Shown here piece after piece: positions 1 through 8,165 of a DNA stretch of 17,075 nucleotides. Made by a program: the position numbers and the translations under genes. The notes under the pieces were generated by a model. That model searched no databases. It saw only the letters and a program-made list of their open reading frames with translations, and was not told the origin of the DNA. The stretch lies in the NCBI GenBank assembly GCA_027021285.1, contig JALUUP010000081.1, forward strand, positions 1 to 17,075, written 5' to 3'. The DNA is from Bacteroidota bacterium. Lineage in GTDB: Bacteria > Bacteroidota > Ignavibacteria > SZUA-365 > JAADGX01. Every line of letters begins with the position of its first letter. Within the stretch, counting starts at the first letter, position 1.

Positions 1-1
1 G

Positions 2-1456
2 TACATGCACCAGGCGGGAACCAACGGGCAGGTCGTGGTCTCGCCCGGAGGCCAGGACTTTAATCAGGAGGCCCTGGCCGTTGTGGAGATCCTAAACACG
101 AGCGCGCAGGCGACGCCTGTTTTACGGCTTCATACGACGGAAATCGTAAGAACAATCAAAAAAGGCAGCTTTGACATACTCAAAGTCATGATCGAGAATC
201 CGGGTCTGAAAGACCTGACATGGCAAGCCAACAATAACGGAACAGCCTGGATCGTGATCAATCCCCCGACGGGGAAAGTGCTTCCCGGCAAGGCCCAGGA
301 GTTCCTGGTCAAGCTGGATGCAGGAAAACTGGACAATGGCAATTATTCGGGAAAAATCACCGTTACCTCCAACGATCCAGACCGTTCCAGCGTGGATATT
401 CCCGTCAACATTTCCGTTCAGGAACAAGACGTCGATGAACCGCGGAACGTGTTTCTCGAAGAAATCACGGGCACATGGTGCGGGTGGTGTCCGTACGGGG
501 CGGATATCATTCGCCAGATGGTTCAAAAGTACCCTGACAATCTTGTTGTTGTCTCCTATCATAACGGAAACAACGAACCGATGAAAATCCCCGAGGGAGT
601 AAATATGATCAACTTCCTGGGCGGATCATCCTATCCAAGCGCGGCCGTGGACCGAATCAAATACCCCGGAGTCGCGTCGCTCTTCATCAATCGTGACAAA
701 TGGGAAGACGCCTATCTTCTCCGCGTGCAGGAAGGAAGTCCGGTCGGTATCACGTTGCGCAATTACAGCTATAACGCTTCGACAAAGCAGGTGGAATTCG
801 ATGCAGATGTGTTCTTCCACCAGGCGCTGAAAACACCGATTCGCCTGAACGTCATGGTTACGGAAAGCGGATTGAACTATGCCCAATCCAAGTACCAGCC
901 GAATGAACTGCTGTACCCTTATTTTCACAACCATGTCGTCAAGCAGATTCTTCCTGATTATCTGGGAACGGTCATCAGCGACGGGGCTCTCGTCAGTTCG
1001 CAGAGCACCGTGACCAAGCACTTTAGCTTTGTCAGCGCAGACAGCGCGGCGAAAAACACCAACGTGGTCCTCGTGGTCCATTCCACCGACGGCAAAACAC
1101 CTGGACCGGTTTTGCAAAGCAAGGAAGTCAGCATCCTGACGGGTGTTTCTCCCACGGCGGTGGGGGAGGTTGGAATCCCTGCTTCGATTTCACTGGATAA
1201 TTACCCCAACCCGTTTGGCGGAACCGCGGTGTCCCCAACGACCAGCATTCGCTTCGATCTGCCCTACCGGGCCCATGTCGTTCTCAAGGTCTTCGACGCC
1301 CTGGGACGCGAAGTCGCCACTTTGATGAACACCGAACGCGACCCGGGTGTGCATTTTGTCCGTTTCGACGGCTCTCGGTTACCAGCGGGAATGTATATCT
1401 CGACGTTGATCGTCGGAAGAACAAATATCACGCGTAAAATGGTGATACAAAAATAA
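2..1456 (+). CDS. Omp28-like thioredoxin-fold exported protein with T9SS sorting domain (5' partial)
   Basis: The frame is open to the window edge and no signal peptide is seen, so the N-terminus is missing; the ATG at position 5 is probably internal. Residue numbers here count from that ATG. Residues ~45-140 look like a beta-sandwich of the BACON/HYDIN kind (repeated 'tsndpd' and 'IPVNISV' strands). Residues ~145-376 resemble the Omp28-related outer-membrane family: GTWCGWCPYG gives a thioredoxin-type CxxC pair (C159, C162), and SYPSAAVDR (~209-217) sits where the family has its proline loop. Residues ~395-483 are a T9SS type A sorting domain (NYPNPFGG, then LKVFDALGREVATL and LPAGMY). Inference: an exported, surface or secreted protein, possibly a thiol oxidoreductase or one that only keeps the fold for binding. 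It converges with the large array on the other strand. The family calls rest on motif recognition only. Confidence 0.85.
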   Translation, partial: YMHQAGTNGQVVVSPGGQDFNQEALAVVEILNTSAQATPVLRLHTTEIVRTIKKGSFDILKVMIENPGLKDLTWQANNNGTAWIVINPPTGKVLPGKAQEFLVKLDAGKLDNGNYSGKITVTSNDPDRSSVDIPVNISVQEQDVDEPRNVFLEEITGTWCGWCPYGADIIRQMVQKYPDNLVVVSYHNGNNEPMKIPEGVNMINFLGGSSYPSAAVDRIKYPGVASLFINRDKWEDAYLLRVQEGSPVGITLRNYSYNASTKQVEFDADVFFHQALKTPIRLNVMVTESGLNYAQSKYQPNELLYPYFHNHVVKQILPDYLGTVISDGALVSSQSTVTKHFSFVSADSAAKNTNVVLVVHSTDGKTPGPVLQSKEVSILTGVSPTAVGEVGIPASISLDNYPNPFGGTAVSPTTSIRFDLPYRAHVVLKVFDALGREVATLMNTERDPGVHFVRFDGSRLPAGMYISTLIVGRTNITRKMVIQK

Positions 1457-1883
1457 CCGCAGGATAATTTCACGCTCCTGTGGAAAACCGGAATTCACAC
1501 ACATGCTCCAGTTTTGAACAGTCCGGATGAAATTCTTTCATTCAAAATTGTTCAAATTGCTCATGAAAGAGAGATGTTTCAGCGATTCAAGCAAAATGAG
1601 AGGGAATGATGTTTCGGCATGAAGTTCGCATGAATGCAATCACGATGAGGATCTTGCACCATACGAATGATGTTGAAACAATTTCTGCCCTCCCACCGTT
1701 TCGCTCTGTTCGCGGAAGCAAGAACATTGATCTCTGTGGCCAGGGTAACGTTACCATGCGATCTGATTTCCTCACCAATTGCATGTATCCTAATGCCCTC
1801 CTCACGGAACCCTGGCCTTCAGAGATCTTAAAAAGGTGTTGACCGACACTGCCATTTGCATTTCCCAAGGTCCTATCAATTCT
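1457..1883. other. Intergenic stretch with no convincing gene
   Basis: About 430 bases between the stop of the Omp28-like gene and the + strand terminator. Both strands carry an open frame here: + 1606-1842 (78 codons, with GAGAGGG just before the start and ending 41 bases before the terminator) and - 1587-1868 (93 codons). Neither has a recognisable domain, signal peptide or low-complexity protein signature, and they overlap each other, so neither is called. If no gene lies here, the + strand transcript has a 3' untranslated region of about 450 bases. A weak AT-rich inverted repeat lies at 1528-1581. Confidence 0.5.
1528..1581. repeat. Weak AT-rich inverted repeat
   Basis: TCTTTCAT (1534-1541) pairs with ATGAAAGA (1563-1570) across a 21-base loop. 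An outer pair, TGAAA (1528-1532) with TTTCA (1577-1581), extends it past a small asymmetric bulge. The stem is AT-rich and no T-run follows, so it is not a standard terminator. It could be a 3' UTR stem or chance. Confidence 0.3.
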
Positions 1884-1914
1884 GAATCCCGGTTGTCCGC
1901 CGGGATTCTTTTTT
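1884..1914 (+). terminator. Rho-independent terminator, + strand
   Basis: GAATCCCGG (1884-1892) and CCGGGATTC (1900-1908) form a perfect 9-bp stem with a 7-base loop, followed directly by six T (1909-1914). It is the only clear terminator downstream of the Omp28-like gene, although it lies 427 bases after that stop codon. Confidence 0.85.
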
Positions 1915-1916
1915 AT

Positions 1917-1948
1917 AAAAAACGTCCCACCACGCTTGTGGCGGGACG
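1917..1948 (-). terminator. Rho-independent terminator of the VWA-Ig array, - strand
   Basis: Positions 1938-1948 and 1923-1933 form an 11-bp stem with a 4-base loop. The one non-Watson-Crick position (1929/1942) is A-C read on the + strand but U-G on the - strand, so the stem is fully paired only in the - strand RNA. A run of six A on the + strand (1917-1922) gives the U tract. It begins 28 bases beyond the stop of the last gene of the array and abuts the opposite terminator at 1884-1914. Confidence 0.88.
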
Positions 1949-1976
1949 CTGCTTATAGACAACCTGGTTTGGTGTA

Positions 1977-4900
1977 TTATTTCACCATAACCAATTTCCG
2001 CATCTTCATCGATGTCTTTCCACTACTCTCCGATCGAAACCTCAGGCGGTAATAATACACGCCATTACCGACCGCCTCCCCGTCCCACGTCACGTGATAC
2101 CTTCCTTTTCCCTGCTTCTGATGCACGAGTGTTGTCACCATCTCACCGTAAATATTGACTATATCCAACGTGACATACCCGTTCGAAGGTATCGTGTATG
2201 TGATCGTGGTCATCGAACTGTTTCCCACAGACAACGGACCGAAGGGGTTGGGATAATTCTGGGACAGCTGCAACGCGCCGGCCACGGGAACGTTGTTTGC
2301 ACCGGTGGCAATCGACACCTTCATGTAAATCGTATCGGAGATGGCGGCTCCGCAGGGATTTGTAATCACAACGACATAGCGTCCCTCGTCATTCTTAAAC
2401 ACGGGAACGAATTGCAAAACCGAATCCGAAGCGCCGGGAACCATCACTCCATCCTTGAACCACTGGTATTTCAACGCTCCTCCCGAGGCTCGAACAGCCA
2501 GTGATACCGTATCACCTTCAGTAACCGAACGTGAAACAGGTTGGCTGCGGATGCTCGGTATCGAACCAACTGTCAGCATGGCATCATTCGAAACCGTCGT
2601 TCCACAATCATTTCCTACCAGGACCCTGTACGTCCCTGCGTCATTCCGGCTGGTACGTGTTAACGTCAGTCGCGAACTTGTAGCGCCCGGAATATCGGCA
2701 CCGTTTTTCTGCCACTGGAACGACCTGGCATTCTGCGCCGCCACCAGAAACGATACTGCATTGCCTTCACACGTGAACTTGTCCAGGAGCGGCATGGCGA
2801 CAACCGGCACGTCCCGTACGTAAAGCGTCGCAACCGAGGAGACCACGGAGTCGCAGGCATTTGTCGCGATAGCGCGGTACCGGGTCCCATTCATTGCCGC
2901 ATCAGCGATATTGACGCTCAAAACACTGTCCGTCGCTCCTTGAATATCCCGGAACGCAGTCGTTTGAGAAGCAGCTTTTTGCCAGCGGATGGAGGCAGCC
3001 GAGGATGGATCGACCCGAACAACAAACGAAGCTATTGTACCCACGCATGCCGTGACATCGGTTGGAGAATTCACAATCGAGGGACGCGAGACGACGCGCA
3101 GAACGGCGGCATCGGAATACACGGCGCCGCATTCATTCGTAACACGCGCACGGTACCTGTATCCATCCATCCCGAACGTCGTGTTGCCGATCACGAGGCT
3201 ATCGGTATTGCTGTTTGGAAGATTGATATACGACGCACCCCCGTCACTTGAAACCTGCCATTGGATTTCTTGTTGAAGTGTCGTAGCCATTCCAACCTTG
3301 AAATACGCGCTGCTACCCTTACAAACCATCGTATTTCCCGGCTGATCCTGAACCACGGGACTTCCGGCAACAATGAAACGCGGACTGATCCATCGAACGA
3401 CTGTATCCGCGACATCCGAAACCCTGATGTGATAATTGTATCCGTTTTTCAACGATGAAGGAGGTGTCCATTTCCAGGAACCCAACGACGCCGGGATGCT
3501 GTCGGCCAGTACCTGGTACGTCTGGCCTGCATCATTCGACAGCTCGATGCGGACCAATGAAACACAGATAGCATTCCACTCGATCTCCAGCGTGGAATTC
3601 GTGCACACGTACGTTCCCGTGGCGGGCCTGCCTCCCAGGACAGATGGTGTACCAAGACTAATGGCGCCGTTATTTAAAACAGGTGTGAAACACCCCCCGG
3701 AAAACATCCAATCACGCAGTTCCACCGTGATGGGATAGTGGAAGGCATTCGTATCCGTTACGAGAAACCGCAACGCAAGGAGCGTTCCTTTTCCCGTTAC
3801 TTCCCCGATATCATTGAAAGATATTCGCTGACCTCCAACGACACCCTGTATGGAAAGCGAAGTAGAATCGAGCAGTGTGCCGCTTTTTCTCACCCCGATA
3901 AAAGAACACTTCGCCGGGTCGAAACCGATCGTGAACGCACCGGCGGAAAGATACCCGTGTATCGAATCCGTGATTACAAGCGGGAGCTCCACAATGCGCC
4001 CCGGTTTCGTACAGACGTCGCCCAATTTCAGGTTAAGCGGCGTGTACGTCGATGGATCGTACGGAGCCCGGTACGAGATCGTCTTTGTATCGGTACCCGG
4101 GCAGCCGGGCAAACCGAGCCCCGCATTTGCGGAGATTTCCCGGGGACTTCCCACTGTTACTTCAACGGTTCTGAACGAACTGTCGGCACAGGTGGATTTG
4201 TACGTGATCTTGTATTCCTCGAAACGACTCCGGCTGATCGCATAAATGCGTCTCATTAACGCCGGAAGATTGCCACCGGTCGGATCATGGAAAAAACGTC
4301 CCCCCGTTTCGTCGGCAACTTTTTTCAACGCTACTGTATCGGCCTTCCCGATACCGATTGTGAAAACTCGAATGCCTTTTTTCCGCGCAAGCGCGATGCA
4401 TTCTTCCGCCGAGCGCGACGACTGACTGTAATACTCGCCGTACCGCAGCAGTACAACGATCCTGCAATCATTCATCCCGTTATTGGCAACTTCCACGATC
4501 CCGGAGTACACACCTTCCCAGGGTTTGGAAACACCGCCGGGGACCAGGCGGTTCAACCCCGCTTTCAAAAGGTCCTGATCAGTGGTCATGAAGATACCTA
4601 TCGACACGGTAGTCGCAAATGAAAGCAGGGTAGCTTCGTCACAGCGGGTATCCATGGTGTCGATGAACGCCCGGACACCTGCTTTTTCCTTGTTTAAAAG
4701 ATCGCTCGATCCGGTTCCGCTGCGCTCGATCACAAATCCGATCGACAGGCAACAAGGTTGCAACGGAGCAGGACTGATCAACGAGAAGTCCGAGATCAGC
4801 CGACCGTTCTCTTTAATCGTGAAATTATCCTGCGTTAGATCGTACCGCACGTGTCCCGCGCATTCCACACGCGCGGATAACGAAATATTTGGATACGCAG

Positions 4901-5018
4901 AGTTAAGAAGTCTTACCTGTTGGAGGGAAGGCTGCGACCGGGCAATGAACATCAAACCGGGAAACAGGAAGACAACTGCGATCGACCTGAACACACTGTT
5001 GGAAAGACATTTCTTCAT
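1977..5018 (-). CDS. Large secreted VWA / Ig-like protein, paralogue D, degenerate MIDAS, T9SS sorting domain
   Basis: A 1013-residue exported protein, last gene of the array. The signal peptide is about residues 1-29. A short beta domain (30-90, with TQDNFTIKENG) leads into a VWA domain (91-265). A cohesin-like domain (~326-457), a Kre9/KNH-like domain (~462-551, IELSNDAGQTYQVL) and four Ig-like domains (~554-643, 645-735, 736-817, 819-903) follow, then a T9SS domain (~917-1013, NYPNPFGP to KLVMVK). The VWA metal site is lost: the DxSxS motif reads ERSGT (E98, S100, T102), the threonine position is S164, and the last aspartate is Y193. The CxxC pair found in the cohesin-like domain of the other three is absent. 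It is the most diverged copy, notably in its sorting domain. The start at 5018 has GAGGT (5025-5029) six bases upstream, and the gene starts 18 bp after C, suggesting tight co-expression. Role inferred: metal-independent surface adhesin or scaffold; the ligand is unknown. Confidence 0.9.
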   Translation of the reverse strand: MKKCLSNSVFRSIAVVFLFPGLMFIARSQPSLQQVRLLNSAYPNISLSARVECAGHVRYDLTQDNFTIKENGRLISDFSLISPAPLQPCCLSIGFVIERSGTGSSDLLNKEKAGVRAFIDTMDTRCDEATLLSFATTVSIGIFMTTDQDLLKAGLNRLVPGGVSKPWEGVYSGIVEVANNGMNDCRIVVLLRYGEYYSQSSRSAEECIALARKKGIRVFTIGIGKADTVALKKVADETGGRFFHDPTGGNLPALMRRIYAISRSRFEEYKITYKSTCADSSFRTVEVTVGSPREISANAGLGLPGCPGTDTKTISYRAPYDPSTYTPLNLKLGDVCTKPGRIVELPLVITDSIHGYLSAGAFTIGFDPAKCSFIGVRKSGTLLDSTSLSIQGVVGGQRISFNDIGEVTGKGTLLALRFLVTDTNAFHYPITVELRDWMFSGGCFTPVLNNGAISLGTPSVLGGRPATGTYVCTNSTLEIEWNAICVSLVRIELSNDAGQTYQVLADSIPASLGSWKWTPPSSLKNGYNYHIRVSDVADTVVRWISPRFIVAGSPVVQDQPGNTMVCKGSSAYFKVGMATTLQQEIQWQVSSDGGASYINLPNSNTDSLVIGNTTFGMDGYRYRARVTNECGAVYSDAAVLRVVSRPSIVNSPTDVTACVGTIASFVVRVDPSSAASIRWQKAASQTTAFRDIQGATDSVLSVNIADAAMNGTRYRAIATNACDSVVSSVATLYVRDVPVVAMPLLDKFTCEGNAVSFLVAAQNARSFQWQKNGADIPGATSSRLTLTRTSRNDAGTYRVLVGNDCGTTVSNDAMLTVGSIPSIRSQPVSRSVTEGDTVSLAVRASGGALKYQWFKDGVMVPGASDSVLQFVPVFKNDEGRYVVVITNPCGAAISDTIYMKVSIATGANNVPVAGALQLSQNYPNPFGPLSVGNSSMTTITYTIPSNGYVTLDIVNIYGEMVTTLVHQKQGKGRYHVTWDGEAVGNGVYYYRLRFRSESSGKTSMKMRKLVMVK

Positions 5019-5036
5019 GGCAGGACCTCTTTGATG

Positions 5037-8000
5037 CTATTGAGTGATCACCAATTTTCTCGTCTGTATCACCGGCTTGAACGACTGTGAATCCGGGATG
5101 AACTCCAGGCGGTAGTAGTAAACACCGGGACGCAGCGCGCTAGCGTCGAGGACAGCGACGTATCGTCCCGCCCGCATGACGGCATCGACGAGGGTCGCAA
5201 CTTCCTTGCCCCGGATCGAAAACACCCGTAATACGGCACGGCCCTTGGTTGGCAGTGTGTACGTGATTGCCGTTCTCCTGCCACCACCCAGCGGCGTGTT
5301 GCCCAGGGGATTCGGATAATTCTGGAACAAGACCACTCCGCTTGCGGATTCCGGCATCCCGGCAATCGACGTTACCGTTACCGACAAGTACGCCGTATCG
5401 GAGCGCACAAAACCGCATTTGTTCCGGACTACAACCACGTACTTCCCTTCATCGCCTTTTCGTACGGGTCCAATAACCAATACCGAGTCTTGCGCGCCTC
5501 CCAGAGCCGCTCCGTCTTTCCACCACTGGTACTGCAAGCCAACGCCCGACGCTCGTACCTCGAACCTCACCGTGTCGCCGACACTCGCCGACCGTGATGC
5601 CGGATGATTGGCGATCGCTGGTCCCGACGTCACTTCGACGCGCACGGCCTTTGAAGAAACGCTGCCGCACGTGTTAACAACGGTGACCATGTACGCTCCC
5701 GCATCTTTCATACTCGCGGCGGGCAGAACCAGGATACTACTGTCCGCTCCCGAGATGGCCGTTCCATCCTTCTCCCAACGATACGCCGTTGTGTTCGATG
5801 CGATAACGCGAAGAATAACGCTGTCTCCTTCACACACGGAAACATCAAGTGGCTGTTGCTGGATTAGCGGTATATCCTTAATCCCCAATATCGACGGCTG
5901 AGAGTACACGGTATCACAACCGTTACCAACCGCCAGTCGGTATCGTGTTCCCGATTGATTGACGGCCGCAGCGGTTATCACCAATGTATCTCTTGTTTCT
6001 CCGGGGATATCCTGATACGTGGTGGCAGTGACGTCTTTCTTTTGCCATTGTTGAAATGTCTGATTCTGTACCTGGACTCGTCCAATGAGACTGCCCGTGC
6101 CTCCCACACACAGCGAAACGAATTGCGGCGTAACGGCAACCGTCGGCAATGGTGTAACGGTAAGCGCGGCGACATCGGAATATATTTCACCGCAGTCGTT
6201 GGAGACGCGCACGCGGTAGAGAGTCCCTGACTGAGTTATTGTAACGGACGGGAGGCTCAATACAGACGCCTTCTGTCCGGACATGTCAACAAATGTCGCT
6301 CCCCCGTCCGTGGAAACCTGCCATTGAATCCCGGGAGCGGGAAAACCTGAAACAACAGCAGAGAACACAGCTTGTGTTTTTTCGCAGGCCGTTACGTCGG
6401 AAGGTTGCTGCTGAACAAGGGGCGCGCTTGTAATCGAAAAATCGCTCGCTGTTTCTGCAACCAGTGTCGTGTCATTAGTACCGATAATTCGGATCCTGTA
6501 TCGATTGCCCGGTGCAACGTTCGCCGTCCAGGGCCACGCACCATCCTTGGCGGGCACCGCGGAAGCCAGCGTTGTCCATGATATCCCGCCGTCATTTGAA
6601 AGCAGGATCGCCACATTGTCGATACATTTGGCCTCCCATTTGATTTGAACCGATGAGCCTCGGCAAATCTCACTGGCCGGATCGGGAGCGGAAAGAGACA
6701 GCGCCGGTACTCCAAACGAAATGAGTCCACCACCCAGCACCGGTGTAATACAGCCCTTCTCCATGCTCCACCCCTCAAGTAATATCTTGCATTCCCTGCA
6801 CGCGCCGTACATGTCCACGGTTCTGAACTGAAACACGCCCAGGACACCATGGCCAGTGATCCTTCTTTCCCCCGTAAGCGTAAACTCCAACCCGCCTTGT
6901 GTACCCGTAAACGTGACGGACAAACCGTCAAACTTCGCTCCCTCGGTGTTGAACGAGACCCACTGCACACATGTCGGGTCGTACCGCAGGCGAAACGTCG
7001 CGGGTGTAAGCAGTCCATCAATATCATTGTTCAACCTCAGTGGAACGGATACAAGGCCTCCCGCGTCGCTTCTGACGCTATCCAGGCTGATAAAAGCGGG
7101 AGCGAATTCATTCGGGCGGTACGGAGCGGTGTACGTCCGGGACACGGAATCAGAGCCCGCACATCCCGGAAACTCCACCGGGCTGCCCGCAATGATTTCA
7201 ACCGTGCGCGTCGAGCCATCCGGACAGGACGATTCAAACGTGATCGTGCACTCCCCGTAGTTCTGGTGCATGATTGTATAGATCTGTTTATAGATTCCGC
7301 GCAGTTCGTCCAGCGAGTTGGCCCGGAAAAATGCGCCACCGGTTTCATCGGCGATACGCTGTAACGGTGGAAGGATCGCTCCATTCCCGACAGCAACGGT
7401 AAAGACGCGTATTTTATTCCGCTGTGCCAGGGCAATGCATGTGTCAAGCGAATATACCGTGCTGGAATTGTCTCCACCGTCCGTGGTAACGATCACACCC
7501 CGGCATCCCTGTGTGCCATGATCGATGAGTTCCGTGATTCCAACCCCGGTTCCATCCCAGAGCGCCGTCGACCCGCTTGCCACCAAGGCGTCAACGCCGG
7601 CTTTCAACACTGCCGTATCGGAAGTCACCGGCACATCGGTGGTAACGTTGGAGGAAAAGCTTACGACAGCCGCCTCGTCACAAGTAACATCGAGCAAATC
7701 GATAAAGGACTTTACCCCGCTTTTCATGGAATCGAGCGGCGCACCGTTCATGCTTCCACTGCGATCCAAAACGAGGGCCGCCGAAATACAACACGGAAAC
7801 TGCGGCGGGCACGAAATGGTAAAGTCCTGCACGGGGACACCGTTTTCTTTCACCGTAAAGTTCGAACGGTCGAGGTTATAGCGGTAAAGCTGGTCGCATT
7901 TTACCGTGATGTAATTCGTTATTGTGGGAAAGGCGGAAGCGTCGATCCACCGCAGTTTCAGCTCAGGCTGCGCTGCCACGGGATACAGAACAAACAACAG

Positions 8001-8054
8001 CAACAACGCGGACAGACCTGCTTTCATCCCGGTTTTATTTGTTTTCCTACGCAT
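5037..8054 (-). CDS. Large secreted VWA / Ig-like protein, paralogue C, intact MIDAS, T9SS sorting domain
   Basis: A 1005-residue exported protein. The signal peptide is residues ~1-29, ending VAAQ. The order is beta domain (30-90), VWA (91-265), a conserved SSCPDG beta segment (~267-312), cohesin-like (~318-447, with C419/C422), Kre9/KNH-like (~450-543), Ig-like domains (~546-634, 636-726, 728-808, 811-896) and a T9SS domain (~906-1005, NYPNPLGN to KLVITQ). The MIDAS is complete: D97-S99-S101 in DRSGSMNG, T163 and D192 (TTDGGDN), so binding of a divalent metal is expected. Ig domains 1-3 each hold a cysteine pair (557/621, 649/713, 741/796); Ig4 has only C880. An in-frame ATG five codons upstream (8069) also exists, but the GGAGGT box (8062-8067) seven bases before 8054 overlaps that ATG, so 8054 is preferred. 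Probable metal-dependent adhesin or matrix-binding protein. Confidence 0.9.
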   Translation of the reverse strand: MRRKTNKTGMKAGLSALLLLFVLYPVAAQPELKLRWIDASAFPTITNYITVKCDQLYRYNLDRSNFTVKENGVPVQDFTISCPPQFPCCISAALVLDRSGSMNGAPLDSMKSGVKSFIDLLDVTCDEAAVVSFSSNVTTDVPVTSDTAVLKAGVDALVASGSTALWDGTGVGITELIDHGTQGCRGVIVTTDGGDNSSTVYSLDTCIALAQRNKIRVFTVAVGNGAILPPLQRIADETGGAFFRANSLDELRGIYKQIYTIMHQNYGECTITFESSCPDGSTRTVEIIAGSPVEFPGCAGSDSVSRTYTAPYRPNEFAPAFISLDSVRSDAGGLVSVPLRLNNDIDGLLTPATFRLRYDPTCVQWVSFNTEGAKFDGLSVTFTGTQGGLEFTLTGERRITGHGVLGVFQFRTVDMYGACRECKILLEGWSMEKGCITPVLGGGLISFGVPALSLSAPDPASEICRGSSVQIKWEAKCIDNVAILLSNDGGISWTTLASAVPAKDGAWPWTANVAPGNRYRIRIIGTNDTTLVAETASDFSITSAPLVQQQPSDVTACEKTQAVFSAVVSGFPAPGIQWQVSTDGGATFVDMSGQKASVLSLPSVTITQSGTLYRVRVSNDCGEIYSDVAALTVTPLPTVAVTPQFVSLCVGGTGSLIGRVQVQNQTFQQWQKKDVTATTYQDIPGETRDTLVITAAAVNQSGTRYRLAVGNGCDTVYSQPSILGIKDIPLIQQQPLDVSVCEGDSVILRVIASNTTAYRWEKDGTAISGADSSILVLPAASMKDAGAYMVTVVNTCGSVSSKAVRVEVTSGPAIANHPASRSASVGDTVRFEVRASGVGLQYQWWKDGAALGGAQDSVLVIGPVRKGDEGKYVVVVRNKCGFVRSDTAYLSVTVTSIAGMPESASGVVLFQNYPNPLGNTPLGGGRRTAITYTLPTKGRAVLRVFSIRGKEVATLVDAVMRAGRYVAVLDASALRPGVYYYRLEFIPDSQSFKPVIQTRKLVITQ

Positions 8055-8061
8055 AGTTAAT

Positions 8062-8067
8062 ACCTCC
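8062..8067 (-). promoter_or_regulatory. Ribosome-binding site deciding the start of paralogue C
   Basis: GGAGGT on the - strand, followed by a 7-base spacer before the ATG at 8054. It overlaps the alternative upstream ATG at 8069, which itself has only a weaker GGAG before it. Confidence 0.65.
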
Positions 8068-8165
8068 ATGTTTTTCTCCGCAGTTTCAATTAATCATACA
8101 TATTCCATCCTCCATACTTCCATCGAGCACATAGTATCAGCAGCCTTGAAAATGGTTCATTCTAT

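Noticed and set aside
1587..1868. Open frame of 93 codons on the - strand in the intergenic stretch
   Set aside because: No ribosome-binding site of note, no family resemblance, and it overlaps an equally open + strand frame. I looked for a transposase remnant here and found no motif or terminal repeats to support one.
3738..4259. Open frame of 173 codons on the + strand inside paralogue D
   Set aside because: It is antisense to a well supported gene with clear domains, has no recognisable protein features, and similar frames occur throughout the array owing to the composition of the coding strand.
6392..7027. Open frame of 211 codons on the - strand inside paralogue C
   Set aside because: It is the same strand but a different frame of the C gene, very rich in Arg, Cys and Trp, and has no ribosome-binding context; an out-of-frame shadow.
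7518..8060. Open frame of 180 codons on the + strand over the start of paralogue C
   Set aside because: It lies antisense to the VWA and signal peptide coding part of C and has no domain or signal peptide of its own.
8055..8165. Possible separate promoter in the gap before paralogue C
   Set aside because: A TATGAT string is present on the - strand, but no -35 box at proper spacing was found.
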